This document shows, in pieces, positions 24,101 to 35,524 of a stretch of 64,000 nt of DNA; within the stretch, counting starts at the first letter, position 1; each line of letters starts with the position of its first letter. Source of the stretch: Utricularia gibba (lineage: Eukaryota; Streptophyta; Magnoliopsida; Lamiales; Lentibulariaceae); contig NEEC01000009.1 of assembly GCA_002189035.1 (NCBI GenBank), positions 2,046,001 through 2,110,000 on the forward strand, read 5' to 3'. The translations under genes and the position numbers were made by a program. The notes under the pieces are model-generated. The model made no database searches. It was not told where the DNA came from and was given only the letters and a program-made list of their open reading frames with translations.

Positions 24101-25792
24101 TTTTTCCTTCTCACCTAATCTCTTTGCCATATTTCCAGATTCCTGCATAAAATATGATGGATAAGGAAACAAACTTATAGATTCCGGAATAAAGTAAATG
24201 AATAATCTTGCCTCCTCCTGGAGAGCCAAATCAGCAATTCTCCTGTTTATATCATCCTCTTTTTCCCTCAAGCTTGAGCTTGCAGCCTCCAACTTCTTCT
24301 TTCTTTCTTCAAGGTCATTCTGCTTTTCTGTCAACACCTTATCATTCTCATTTGCCCTATCCTCTCTTTGGTTTAGCATTCTCCTACTATCAGCAAGCCT
24401 CTCTTCTGCTTCCTGTAACTTCCTGTCCCACTCTCGTAAATCTTCCCTTTGTTTAGATAAAGAAGAATCATGTGCTTTACGCCTGGAAGGAGTTCATCCA
24501 TGTCACTACGGAGTAAAATATGACTAAAAAAAGGAATAATAGCAAAAGACTCAAGTAGATATTACTCGTTATCAAAAGAAGACCGTTCTCGGCGAAGTGT
24601 GTTTTCTTGCATGACTAGCTCATTCCATCTAGTTTCTACTTCTGAGCTCTTCCTATTAATTTCTGCAAGCTTGGAATCAGCAGCATGAAATTTTGCTTCA
24701 ATTTCCAATGACTTCCCTTCAATACTTGTGATCATTGCATTAGCTTCAGCAAGTTTACAATCAGCATTGAATTTGACTTCAGCATACTCTGCACGCATAT
24801 CACGCAGTGCCTTTTCCAGCTGTGGCAAACAAAAAATTCAAAATGGAAGTGGCTAAAAGCCCAATCAAAACCTAAAAGCATAATCCCTACAAACCATTCA
24901 ATATTTATAAAAATGTCAAGATACTTTTACGAGGTAGAGACACCGTAAATGATCTGAAATGACAAAGCGAAACTCATGAAGAGAATCAGTACATACACCG
25001 ACGTAATGCAAGCCGCATGCAGTTTGTAGTCTTTATTAATATGCAAAAACAATTGGAAGGTTTCTGTTCCGGAGTTCGAGATGAAGTGAAAGCTTCACGA
25101 GGCAAGGAAATGCAAATCTTACATCATGCACACACTGTCTTTCAACACCCAAGGCTTTTTTCAAACTTTCTTCCCGCTTCTCCACTTCAGAGATAGCTGT
25201 TGCATGAGCTGCTTGTTCTCTCCTTAAGGCTTCCGTGGCATCTGACAAAGCATGCCTTATTTCTTCATATCTCGCGGTCCACTCTTTTTTTTCAATTAAA
25301 AGAAGACCCATATTGTACTGATACTCAAACAACTGCACGCATAGAAAAAACAAAAAAACCAAAAAAATTAAAGAACGTAAATCTGGTTTTCGTCCTCATG
25401 ATTACACATGCTAAATAAACCCCAGATGCTTGAAATGCAGCCCTAAGTCCCAACTTAGAATCTAAAAACATACCGAAGCAATCCAGAGCAAGGATTATAT
25501 ACATATGAAGTTTATTTTATACTTGAGAGCATAACAATTCATCATTTCTCATAACTTAAAACTCTCCCACCTCTTGCTCCAAACTCGTGAGCTTTTCACT
25601 CAAGGATCCTTGCTCCATTGCCCCGTTATCCCCATCCAGCAGACTCACAGCCTTACCCTTCGCAGCCCCTTCGCCATCACTCGAACGCACGGGAGCACTT
25701 CCTAAATCCGAGTCTGGCAATGAAGCAGGCCCTTTTTTCCTGAAAGTCTCACTCATGGGCGTCAACGGCCAGAGTCTCTTCGGGGAAAACAT
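21162..25792 (-). CDS. CRWN1: CROWDED NUCLEI / NMCP1-type nuclear lamina protein
   Basis: Plant lamin-like protein, about 1140 residues, eight exons: 25571-25792, 25123-25332, 24566-24819, 24212-24482, 24059-24142, 21832-23804, 21504-21687, 21162-21386. The ATG at 25792 gives the NMCP1-like start [12 protein letters not shown]. The rod begins at [17 protein letters not shown] and runs as coiled coil rich in E, K and R through the 2-kb exon 6, ending near SCGEIIREF. The tail holds the conserved [14 protein letters not shown] block, basic KRRQK nuclear-localisation-type clusters, RYNLRQPK, an acidic DGDDDDE run and a C-terminal SLGKKL block. The acidic run and conserved end point to the CRWN1-3 (NMCP1) group, not CRWN4. 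CRWN proteins set nuclear size and shape and chromatin tethering. Intron 4 has a GC donor (GAG then GCAAGA at 24211-24206). Confidence 0.88.
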
Positions 25793-26922
25793 CGGGCGCG
25801 GGAAGTCGTTCCACGGAATTCCGGCAATATGCAAAGACAGAAATGGATAAAAGAAACAATTTCACTTCCCAGATCTTCGATTCACAGCTCCCGAAAGCGA
25901 AATCGAGCCCTAGTATTCTCCCACAGCACAAAACCCCTTTCCCCGGACGCGAAACGGAACCCCAAATTCGCTTAGCAAACGCGTTCTTTCTCTCTCTTAT
26001 GATCTTATCTGGCAGCTTTTTCCCTTTGCAAGTGAGTGCACCCACTTTTCGTATCTTACTTTTATTACCCTATCCTCATGTGAAATTACAAAAAACAAGC
26101 GAGGAAGTCTCCCAAATCCCCACCCAACCGGGGGGTATTTCAGGTATTGTCACAGAAAGGACGGTACTACCCCTGAAATTTGGGCCCGCTTGTAAAAAGG
26201 TAAAATTTCTGAGGCGAATATATAATAAATGAGGTTTGATCGGCCGTACTCAATTTTCCGGATACCCTAAATCATAAATGGCCATCATCAATGATGCGTT
26301 CAATGGTGTATGATGATAACACGTGTCATAAAAAAAGGAACAATTCGCGGGCTAACACACCAGACAGGCAAAGGTAGAGAGAATGTGATCCCATGCAACT
26401 GACCCAACCCCAGAGAGAGCTACACACTCCTATGCTAATGCTATCTTTTTATATGACATTATGTTATTTTAACACTCAATCATTATAATTTTACTATTTT
26501 TTTTACCTGACGCAAGATTAAAATATCCTTCTATCAACATATATATGACTGCGGAACCAGAGTGCAGTCTCTTTTTAGTTGGAGCTTTCCAAGATAAAAC
26601 ATAAACAAAACTGAATAAAATAAAGAGCAGATGAGTAAATAAACTGATAGTTCTTCGCAAGTGTTCCAAGGTTGTGTAAGAATAGTTACATGGCCCACAC
26701 CTTCTAACTGGCATTTTTTTTTAATGTGCTAAATAAACAACAACCGGCAACATGAGGGGTGTACTAACCGGTGGACCGGCACCCGTTGAAGATCCAGATA
26801 TAAAGAGACAAAGAGGTACAAAACTTATGTTTTTGTCATGAGGGGAAATGTATAAAAAAAAATTTTAGTATACGCCATCTGTCTACCTACCAGGAATTGC
26901 TTTCTTGATTCTGTGTGTCTGT
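25793..26922. other. CRWN promoter and eIF2B-delta 3' flank
   Basis: Between the eIF2B delta stop and the CRWN start. The GC-richer part next to 25793 is the CRWN 5' UTR. An ACACGTGT G-box-type site lies near 26319-26326. No gene recognised. Confidence 0.4.
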
Positions 26923-29839
26923 CTACGTCCAGAGGTTTTCCCTGAGGTGTTCTCGAACAATAACCGCTACACTTGTAGGAGGGATCTGAAAGGCAAAACA
27001 AAGAACTAAACATTAAAACCAGATGAGCGAATTGGAATCATGGTTCCCTCATCTCCTGCAGTGCTCTCCTTGGTTGTATTTTCACGCACAATCCAAAATC
27101 GGATAAACAAATCCTCAAAAACCTGACAAATCTTTACACCACTGATAAAAAGCATTGATGAACTAACCATGCCGAAGTCCGTTATGATCATTGATACATA
27201 GTCTGGTGGGGTTGCATCATAACTGAAATGAAGTGAGGATGAGTTGAATTGGAGCATACGTAAACCCCAATAACACCTAGTGGATTACTAGATGACCATT
27301 TTTCTAATATCACAACGCACCTGAGGTTCAAGAGTTGTAGATTTTCTGTACTGGACCAGTTGCCTGGATAGGAGACTTCCTTTCTTCCAGGAACCTTGGA
27401 AATAACATCAGGATCACCTGCGTCAATGTTAGAAAAAAAAATATAAGGTTCATTGTCTCGGACAAGCCATCAGATGTTTAAGAAACAGAATATTTCATGT
27501 ACCAAGCTCATTGAAGCAAATTGAGTCAAGCTGAACCCTTTCATGAAACTTGTATGCTTCGCAGCATATCAACACTGGGACATGATATTGATTTGCTACC
27601 ATGGCAACACATGCAGTGCCCACCCTTGAGTATACCATACCATTGGACAGTATTGATGATGCACCCAAAATTACTCTTGTCACTTCAGGCATGATGTAAG
27701 AAACAGCATTGATATGTGTATAGGTGCACGGGATGCCCATTCTAATGAGCCTAGTGAGTAACTTCTTGCCTTCGAGCTTTGGACGAGAGTCCACTACCAC
27801 CACTCGGAACTTCTTACCAAGCTCATGAGCGTGCAAAAGTATCATTTCAACAGTCGAAGATGATGCATATGTGAGAAGGACATCACCATCCGTGATTTTT
27901 GTGACAGCATGATTCATGATGGCTTTGACAGCAAGAATTATTCTCTCCATTATAAAGCGGTCAATATCAGAGACGATCTTTGCTTTTGCCTCTGTCTCAG
28001 ACAGATGCAGAGGCAACTTACTAATCTGCGCCTTGAGAAATCTAATGACATTTCCCATGCTAACTGAAAGGGGCCTACATTCTGAAAGAAAAGAAACGTT
28101 GCCATTTATTTTTGCAGTCAGGTCCCGAATAAGTGACTTATCTGGCGGAGTTGAGTAATTTTTAATGAACTCCTGAAATCCTTGAAGCATAGCAATACAA
28201 CGAGCATTGCCTCCACTTATATCACCAGCTAAATACCTCAATCCAACCTGGCATGAGCAATTTCATGACAGTTGTTAAAAATATGTAATTTGATGAAAGA
28301 AAAAAAAGGGATATCCTTTACAAACTACTTCATCAGCCCTTGACATGACATTGATCTAGAATGCAGAAATTAATAAATGAAGAAGAATATCAGAGACGCT
28401 ACCTTGTAAATAACAGGATGAACGGTATCAAGCTTGAAAAGCTTGGACTCCAGATCAGGCAGCCATGCTCCATGTTCATACTGAGGAAGATGTCTGAAGA
28501 GTTCTACTCTGTTCTTGGATTCATTTTTTTCAACAAATGATCGCCTTTTGGCCTTCTGGACTCTGCTCGAATCATCAAACTGCATCCTAGGATGAGGGAC
28601 ATCTTTCTTCTTATCTTTACTTGGCTGATGATCAACAATTCTACTCTCAGAAACCCCAGTGGGTAAGTTTTGTTTTTTCTGTTGAAGAACCTTTGAAGGG
28701 TTTCCAGTATTAGAATTCACAGCATTGGCAACGGAAACAGAAACTGTAGCAACAGTAGATCCCTTACTTCCTTCACCTGAAGACAGGGAATAAATACTTC
28801 AATATATTGACCAAAATAATCGTAGGAAAGGCAGCACAAGCCAAAAGTCCAATTTCTCTGTAAGCGCTAAAGCTACCACCCTATGATCCAGCATTGAATT
28901 TATGACACGAAGTACAATGATTGACTGTGATATCGGCTACATAGCTCAGCTGAACATCACATTCTGGTTCGTAGTCCAAACATATCACTGAATTAATATC
29001 ACTATTATGGTTAGCTCGGTAACTACTTTCAAGAGAGCATTCCCCTAAAGGCTGATGCAGTTCACTGCATATTATACAGAACCCCATCTCAGAAATGAGC
29101 ATTAGATAGATAGACATCATCAACAATCCTATCATAATAACGCAGCACCAAACTACTACAACGCATAGAATGTCAACGAAAACTGTTAAAATTAACCTCT
29201 TGCCGCAGCCTTCGCTGCTCTCTGCGCCTCTTGTATGGCACGTCTCTCCGCTTTAGACGTCTTCTCCTTTAAAGGCTTCACAGACATTACCTTCTTCCCC
29301 TGCGTATCTGCATTTCGATTTTAGACGTATAGCGGCATAAAAACACCAAAACTATTTCCAAACAACAAATAGATTTATTGATGTCTACCTGCGGGTAAAG
29401 TAATAACAGTATCCTGTTTAGCTAACTCAATATCAAAACTGCCAATAGGCAAAGAATTCGAGAATTTCTCAGAGACCTTCCCACAACCCAAGAGATGCGG
29501 CAATGCCTCATCGATGAATTCCGTGGTTGCAGCAGATGACTGAAACTCGGACGGGTTGTAACTTCCCGGTAGAACAGAAGAATCCGCACCTCCGTTAGCA
29601 CCCTGGATAATGGACTGATCAGCATGGCGCGAGAGGCCAGTTGACGTGTATAACGGCGGCGGAATCATCACTGGTGACATGGAGTTAACGGAAGCGGAAA
29701 CGTCGGATAAAGGAGGCGATGATACGCCGGCATGCTGCGGAAACAACTGGGAAATGTTCGTCTGAATCCCCGGGGCGAAGAAGCCGACCTGCCGGACCTT
29801 GGGATCGGTGACGATTCGAGGAATCTGGCGACCACCCAT
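26923..29839 (-). CDS. eIF2Bdelta: Translation initiation factor eIF2B subunit delta
   Basis: Regulatory subunit of the eIF2B guanine-nucleotide exchange complex that recharges eIF2 with GTP for Met-tRNA delivery. Seven exons: 29389-29839, 29197-29307, 28403-28776, 27503-28247, 27321-27417, 27168-27222, 26923-26985; about 631 residues. The N-terminal 310 residues are low-complexity, with a Lys/Ala-rich helical stretch (KAERRAIQEAQRAAKAAA). The conserved IF-2B fold follows, with KFRVVVVDSRPKLEGKK, TYTHINAVSYIM, VLICCEAYKFHERVQLDS and the terminal IPPTSVAVIVRE block. The last coding exon is just 63 nt and was found from that motif. Shares a 303-bp upstream interval with the LYK4-like gene. Confidence 0.92.
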
Positions 29840-30142
29840 AAAAGTCCTTGCCGGTTGCTGATTGAAACCTTCTTTAGTTTCTGTGTGTTGGTCACCTTCA
29901 CAGAATGCGGTTATGCAGGAAATGGGCCTGAATCGTACGGTAATCGAAGCAGAATGGGCCTGTGATTTAAAAAGGCGAAATTTCCTTTATAAATTCTATT
30001 TATAGTAATTTAATAAATGAGACCTCGTCAGTCGTCACCCAGAAGATTATTCCGATGTTTGACTTGTCGTTCTTCGTTTCCGCGTTAGTTTCTTGTTTTT
30101 CTCAGCTTTGAGTTCAACGATTTTTCATTCTGATTCAGAGAA
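29840..30142. promoter_or_regulatory. Bidirectional promoter interval, eIF2B-delta/LYK4
   Basis: 303 bp separate the two divergent ATGs. A TATA-like AT stretch (TTTATAAATTC, near 29986-29996) lies about 150 bp before the LYK4 ATG. Both promoters must share this space. Confidence 0.5.
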
Positions 30143-32020
30143 ATGGATCGTTTCTTGGAGATTCTCATCTTCTTCGTTTCAGTTTTCCCTTTGATTCTGG
30201 GCCAGCAACCTTACGAAGGAGCGGGAACAACCGATTGTAACACAGCGACCACTTCCACCGGACTCTTCGGTTACACCTGCAACGGCGCCTTGCGGAGCTG
30301 CCAATCTTTCCTTACTTTCCGATCAAGTCCGCCGTACACTAGTGTCGGCTCTATTTCCACTCTACTGGGGGTTAACTCTGCTGAAATGGCGAGGATCAAC
30401 TCAGTTTCCGTAAACGAGACTCTGGAGATCGATTCTATGGTTATTGTTCCTGTAACGTGTTCTTGCTCCGGTCAGTATTATCAATTCAATGCTTCGTATG
30501 TTATCGCCGGGGCGACCACGTACTTCGATATTGCAAACGGTACTTTTCAGGGGCTATCCAATTGTCAGGCTATTATAGCGCAGAACTCGATTGCGCCGAA
30601 TAATCTGAGAATTGGCGACAACATCAGGGTGCCGCTCAGATGCGCTTGCCCGACGAGGAATCAAACGGATGCTGGTGTAAATTTTTTGATGAGCTATTTG
30701 ATCACTTGGAATCAAATTATTTCGGGTATCAGTAGCTTGTTTGGGGTTGATTCATCAGCAGTGCTTGCTGCAAATGAAATGTCTCCAAATACACTAATCA
30801 ATCCGTTTACTACACTTCTGATTCCGCTCCAGAATTTTCCGACGAGGAATCAGCTAAACGTACCTCAGCCACCCCCTCCACCAGCAGGAAGCGGCTTACC
30901 GTCCAACCCACCAGGGGATGGCGGTAGATCAAGTAGAACTTGGGTTTATGTTGTTGTTGGTGTTGTTGGAGGTGCTGCTGTGGTGGTTTTGGGTGTAGTT
31001 TTGTGTATCTGCTTAAGGAAACAGGGAATGAAGAAGAAGCATGATCCTGCTACTTCTTCTCAGAGCTTTGAATCCGTGATAAAACCTGAGAAGAAGACTG
31101 ATGATTTTGATGAATCTCAGTCACAGTTCTTCCTTGAGAATCTTTCTAAGATAGCACAATCTGCGAAGGTGTACTCCTTTGAAGAATTGAAGGAAGCAAC
31201 TCAAGATTTCAGCCCAAGCTGCTCAATCACGGGATCAGTTTACCGGGGAGTGATCAATGGTGATCTTGCTGCAATCAAGAGAATGAATGGAGATGTTTCA
31301 GATGAAATCAAACTGCTCAACAAGATCAACCATTTCAATGTGATACGTTTATCCGGTGTTGCATTTCATGAAGGGTATTGGTACCTTGTCTACGAATATG
31401 CTTCGAACGGGCCATTACAAGATTGGATTCACAGCATGACTCCAGAAAGGAAACTGGATTGGAACCAGAGGCTGCAGATTGTTTTGGATGTAGCTACAGG
31501 GCTTAACTATCTCCATCGTTTCACTTCTCCCCCTTATGTGCACAAGGATTTGAATAGCAGCAACGTTCTACTTGATCAGAATTTCAGAGCCAAGATTGCA
31601 AATTTCGGGCAGGCACGATCTGTCGAGGGAGAAGGCGAATTTGCCTTAACCAGGCATATTGTTGGAACAAAAGGATACATGCCTCCGGAGTACATGCAGG
31701 CTGGATTAGTTTCTCCAAAGATGGATGTTTATGCATTTGGTGTCCTGTTACTGGAGATTTTCACAGGGAAAGAAGCCTCCCAGCTCCCTGAAAGTGAAAT
31801 CAAGGATATAACAAATGAGTCAACTCCTGAAAATGAGAGACTGCAGAAGCTAATGAGCCTTGCGGGTCCATTGCAAGACCATTTCCCCCATGACATCGCC
31901 CTCGTGTTGTTCAGAATCATGGAAAGTTGCCTTGAAAGGGATCCGTCCAATCGCCCTGACATGAATGCTGTTTCTCAGACCATATCAAGAATTAGATCTT
32001 CCACAATGTCCGGAGAATGA
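30143..32020 (+). CDS. LYK4: LysM receptor-like pseudokinase (LYK4-type)
   Basis: Single-exon gene, 625 residues. Signal peptide (about 1-20), then an ectodomain of three LysM units framed by CxC pairs (CSC near residue 110, CAC near 170), a Pro-rich linker, a membrane helix (about 266-290, WVYVVVGVVGGAAVVVLGVV) and a kinase-like domain (about 350-615). LYK4/LYK5 proteins are chitin co-receptors that act with CERK1 at the plasma membrane. The kinase looks dead: the Gly-rich loop has no GxGxxG, the catalytic loop reads HKDLNSSN and DFG is replaced by NFG, while the AIK lysine is kept. The intronless form and the NFG motif fit LYK4 better than CERK1. The neighbourhood with SUVR5 and a SAW gene matches Arabidopsis At2g23770. 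Confidence 0.9.
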   Translation: MDRFLEILIFFVSVFPLILGQQPYEGAGTTDCNTATTSTGLFGYTCNGALRSCQSFLTFRSSPPYTSVGSISTLLGVNSAEMARINSVSVNETLEIDSMVIVPVTCSCSGQYYQFNASYVIAGATTYFDIANGTFQGLSNCQAIIAQNSIAPNNLRIGDNIRVPLRCACPTRNQTDAGVNFLMSYLITWNQIISGISSLFGVDSSAVLAANEMSPNTLINPFTTLLIPLQNFPTRNQLNVPQPPPPPAGSGLPSNPPGDGGRSSRTWVYVVVGVVGGAAVVVLGVVLCICLRKQGMKKKHDPATSSQSFESVIKPEKKTDDFDESQSQFFLENLSKIAQSAKVYSFEELKEATQDFSPSCSITGSVYRGVINGDLAAIKRMNGDVSDEIKLLNKINHFNVIRLSGVAFHEGYWYLVYEYASNGPLQDWIHSMTPERKLDWNQRLQIVLDVATGLNYLHRFTSPPYVHKDLNSSNVLLDQNFRAKIANFGQARSVEGEGEFALTRHIVGTKGYMPPEYMQAGLVSPKMDVYAFGVLLLEIFTGKEASQLPESEIKDITNESTPENERLQKLMSLAGPLQDHFPHDIALVLFRIMESCLERDPSNRPDMNAVSQTISRIRSSTMSGE

Positions 32021-32285
32021 CTTGTCAACATCTCAGAGAACCAGACACCACCTGCATGATAGAAACTTCAGGTTCTAAGTGTACAACACTCATGAGTTTC
32101 GATAACTGTTGTTGTCATTTTCCATTTGATGTATCACGGTGCAAGGAGGATTAAAAGTTGTTACCAAGTTGCATTCGTGGGAGAGTGCTAAGTCAGCAAC
32201 TTGAGTTGAAAAGATAGCGTACCTTTGAGTGCAATCGATATGGAACCAACCTTTTTATTACTCAACACTTGCGTTTTCTTCATCA

Positions 32286-33772
32286 ATGGACATGGCTGCA
32301 ACCACTCAAACCTTGCAAAATCTCTCCCTAATCCTCATCATCTCCCTCCTTCCTGCAACCATCTCAGTCGATTTCAACTATCCAGCAGTTTTTAACTTTG
32401 GAGACTCGAATTCTGACACCGGGGGACTGGTTTCTGGACTTGGTGAATCCCTTGAACCACCAAATGGCCAGAGTTACTTCCAGAGGCCGTCTGGACGGTT
32501 CTGTGATGGCCGTTTGATCATAGATTTCCTGGGTTAGATTCACTCTTGTGTCCTCAACATGAGAGCATTTTCTGAGAGAAATTATTTCCTGTATGCTAAA
32601 CATTGAGTGTTTGATATGACAGTGGACGCAATGGACCTGCCATTGCTGAATCCATATCTGGATTCAATAGGAACACCAAGTTTCAGACAAGGATGCAACT
32701 TTGCTGCGGCGGGATCCACTATACTTCCAGCAACTGCATCCTCTGTCAGCCCCTTTTCATTCGGAATTCAAGTTGCTCAGTTTCTCAGATTCAAGGCAAA
32801 AGTTCTGGATATCTGGGCTAAAAGTACTTTGCTCCTTATATTTCTACAATAGCTTAAAATCATTCAACCTTATTCACTTATTTCATATTCACCTGCAGCT
32901 AGGAAATATGACAAGTATATCCCAGCTAAAGATTATTTTCAGAAGGCACTCTACACATTTGACATAGGCCAGAATGATCTAGCTGGTGCCTTCTATTCCA
33001 AGACACTAGATCAAGTTCTTGCATCAGTTCCAAGCATTCTTTCAGTATTTGAAAATGGAATCGAGGTTAGTGAGGCTAAGCTGCATTCTTTCTCTTCATA
33101 TTGCGAAGCATTTCAGTGTTCATGTTCATCTTTCGCTTTGCAGACTTTATACAAAGAAGGGGCACGAAACTTTTGGGTTCACAACACCGGTCCTCTTGGA
33201 TGCCTACCTCAGAACATAGTTACCTTTGGAACAGACACATCAAAGATGGATGAGCTTGGGTGTGTTGCCTCCCACAATCAGGCCTCAAGACTTCTAAATC
33301 TGCAACTTCAAGCACTATGCAAAAAGTTGCAGGGCCAATACAGAGATGCAAATTTTACATACACTGATATCTTCACAATCAAGACTAATCTAATTACCAA
33401 ATACATGAAATACGGTAAGCAGACAAACTACTTGCAGTCAACACATTCTTCCAGATACATGATAATGTTTATAACCTGAAAATGCAACCTGATTACCTTA
33501 CAGGGTTTGAGCAGCCACTGATGGCCTGTTGTGGGTATGGAGGTCCACCATTCAACTATGACATCAGAATCCCCTGTGGCCAAACAAAAGTTCTCAATGA
33601 AAGTTCCATCACAGCCGGAGGCTGCAATGACAGTACGGTATATGTGATCTGGGATGGAATCCACTACACCGAAGCTGCAAACCAGCATGTTGCAAACCAG
33701 ATTCTCACAGGAAAATACTCTGACCCACCATTTGCTGACAAAATGCCCTTTCTCTTGAAGCTAAGATTCTGA
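32286..33772 (+). CDS. GDSL esterase/lipase
   Basis: SGNH-hydrolase family protein, about 384 residues. Exons 32286-32532, 32623-32823, 32899-33065, 33144-33414 and 33504-33772. ATG at 32286 (or 32292) precedes a signal peptide ([13 protein letters not shown]). Block I carries the nucleophile ([12 protein letters not shown]), block II has [10 protein letters not shown], block III has GQND, and block V has the Asp and His ([11 protein letters not shown]). The five-exon layout and sequence resemble Arabidopsis At1g54790, which lies beside the TLP18.3 gene as here. Likely secreted; the natural substrate is unknown. Confidence 0.9.
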
Positions 33773-33976
33773 GACATCTGCTTATCATTCTTTATTGTAT
33801 TTCTTCATGAACAGTATATTACTGGTTACAATATCAAGTAAAGAGAACACAAGAGATAACGGAAATGTTCTTGTAAACATCTCCTCTGATGCACAACACC
33901 ATAGAAGCATTGTGTACAGTTCAACTCAACTCAAACACAAAATAAAAACCCCGAAAACAGAAAAAGATGAATGTTT

Positions 33977-35082
33977 TCATTTCTTGGACACATAGGCATA
34001 GTACTGCGCCATGGGGACGACAAAAGCTATAACCAACAATCCCCCAACAACAAGAGTGAACTGACCCCTTTTTTCATCTGTCTCTTCCCGAGTTTTGAAG
34101 TTTGATTCCCTTTTGTTGTCTTTCACCTGCGGACCGCCTGGATCAGGAAGACCATCGATTGCAGCCACTAGACGGTTGGAGGCAGTAAGTAATGCTTCGT
34201 TGTACTTCTCCTCTGTAGCTAGAACTGCAAAATGGAAACACAGGTAACACCTTGGAACAGAACATCTACAAGTCTGCTCCAAAACTCCATTTCATATCAT
34301 GATTATACATCATAAAAAGCATGCACTTGATTGAAAATCTCATGATTTGATCCCCTTCATTGAACCATAACTTCTGATATCAAAACAAGGAGATGAATAA
34401 TACCAGGAAGATTTTCAGATACGACGGCGTCAAGGATTGAATCGCCGACGGCTTGGACGAAACCAGGGCCTCCAGTAACTGCTCCTTCCTTTTGGCTGGT
34501 GACAAGTATCACTATGCCTTTGTTATTACCTTCGTCAACCGTTGGGTACCATCGTTCTAGTACTTGATCAGCATACTCAAATGCATCAGCTTTACTCTTA
34601 AATCAATGAACAGAATCAAGTCAATACAAAATGATCGATCACCCAGAACGTCTAGCATTAAGCTTCACCATCGGACTTACAGTGAGTTTGCGGACAGTGA
34701 CAACATTGATATGGTAGCCTTTTCTGGACTCCAAATCCGACAACAATCTCTTCAAATCGAACTTCGTAAGGCGACTTAGCACACCAGCATCGTCGACAAC
34801 GTAGGAATCTTTTGGAGGGCCCTCATTCAGGACATCGAATTCAGATGCCAACGCAGTGTGCGTAAGACCCGGTAAAGAAAAGCTGATAGCCAGAGAAATG
34901 GCGGCTGCAGCTAGTCCCTGATGTACACTCGATACCCATCTTGGTGGTTTGTAAACAGGCGATTCAAAATTATCCCTTTTGAGATTGCAAGAAATGGGTT
35001 TCAGCCCAGATACAGCATTCAAGCTGCGGTTTGAAGGAATCTGAAGAGGGGAGAAGCAGCGTAGGGAGAGGATGGTTTCCAT
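33977..35082 (-). CDS. TLP18.3: Thylakoid acid phosphatase TLP18.3 (TPM domain)
   Basis: Exons 34681-35082, 34404-34596 and 33977-34224, about 280 residues. A bipartite plastid/thylakoid-lumen transit sequence ends near THTALASEF, with a hydrophobic lumen signal (LAAAAISLAISFSLPG). The TPM domain follows (VVDDAGVLSR, GYHINVVTVRKL, NNKGIVILV, GPGFVQAVGD). The C terminus has a membrane helix (FTLVVGGLLVIAFVVPMAQYY). In Arabidopsis, TLP18.3 (At1g54780) supports photosystem II repair and dimer formation. Convergent with the GDSL gene only 204 bp away. Confidence 0.93.
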
Positions 35083-35524
35083 TGAAGCGCTTATCAGGAA
35101 GGTGGAGATTTTCGGATTTCATCATTAAAAATTTCTCCTTTTTTCTCATTTGAGATTTTTTATGATCGTCTCATTTCTCACCCATGTCCTCCCTATCCAC
35201 TCATCGGAAAGTTGGGGCCCCTGACTCATCTTCGAATGAAACTCTTTCAGCCTAAACAGAGCTCTCGGACTTCCTTGTTCTCCATATGCTCCTTAAACCA
35301 GGATCCCTGTAGTTGTGATGAAATTAGCGGGGGATCCAATTTCAAAAACAGAATGGAAAATGTCATGGTGAGAAGTAGTGGGCAAGTTTTACTACACATG
35401 AGGTAGCATATGGAGCATCTTTACACAAATTCATCAGCTGATGATATGAAGTCTCATCACTTATTTTCTTCCTCATCTTATGCTCTGTAAAATCTCTCAA
35501 CTGGAAAGAATACGGCCATGGGAG
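35083..35524. other. Spacer TLP18.3/DAR1
   Basis: 442 bp holding the TLP18.3 promoter and the DAR1 3' UTR. No ORF or repeat recognised. Confidence 0.4.

Noticed and set aside
27006-27257. Read-through C terminus for eIF2B delta ending near 27006
   Set aside because: The conserved IPPTSVAVIVRE end is found in a separate exon at 26923-26985 with correct phase, so this extension is intron.
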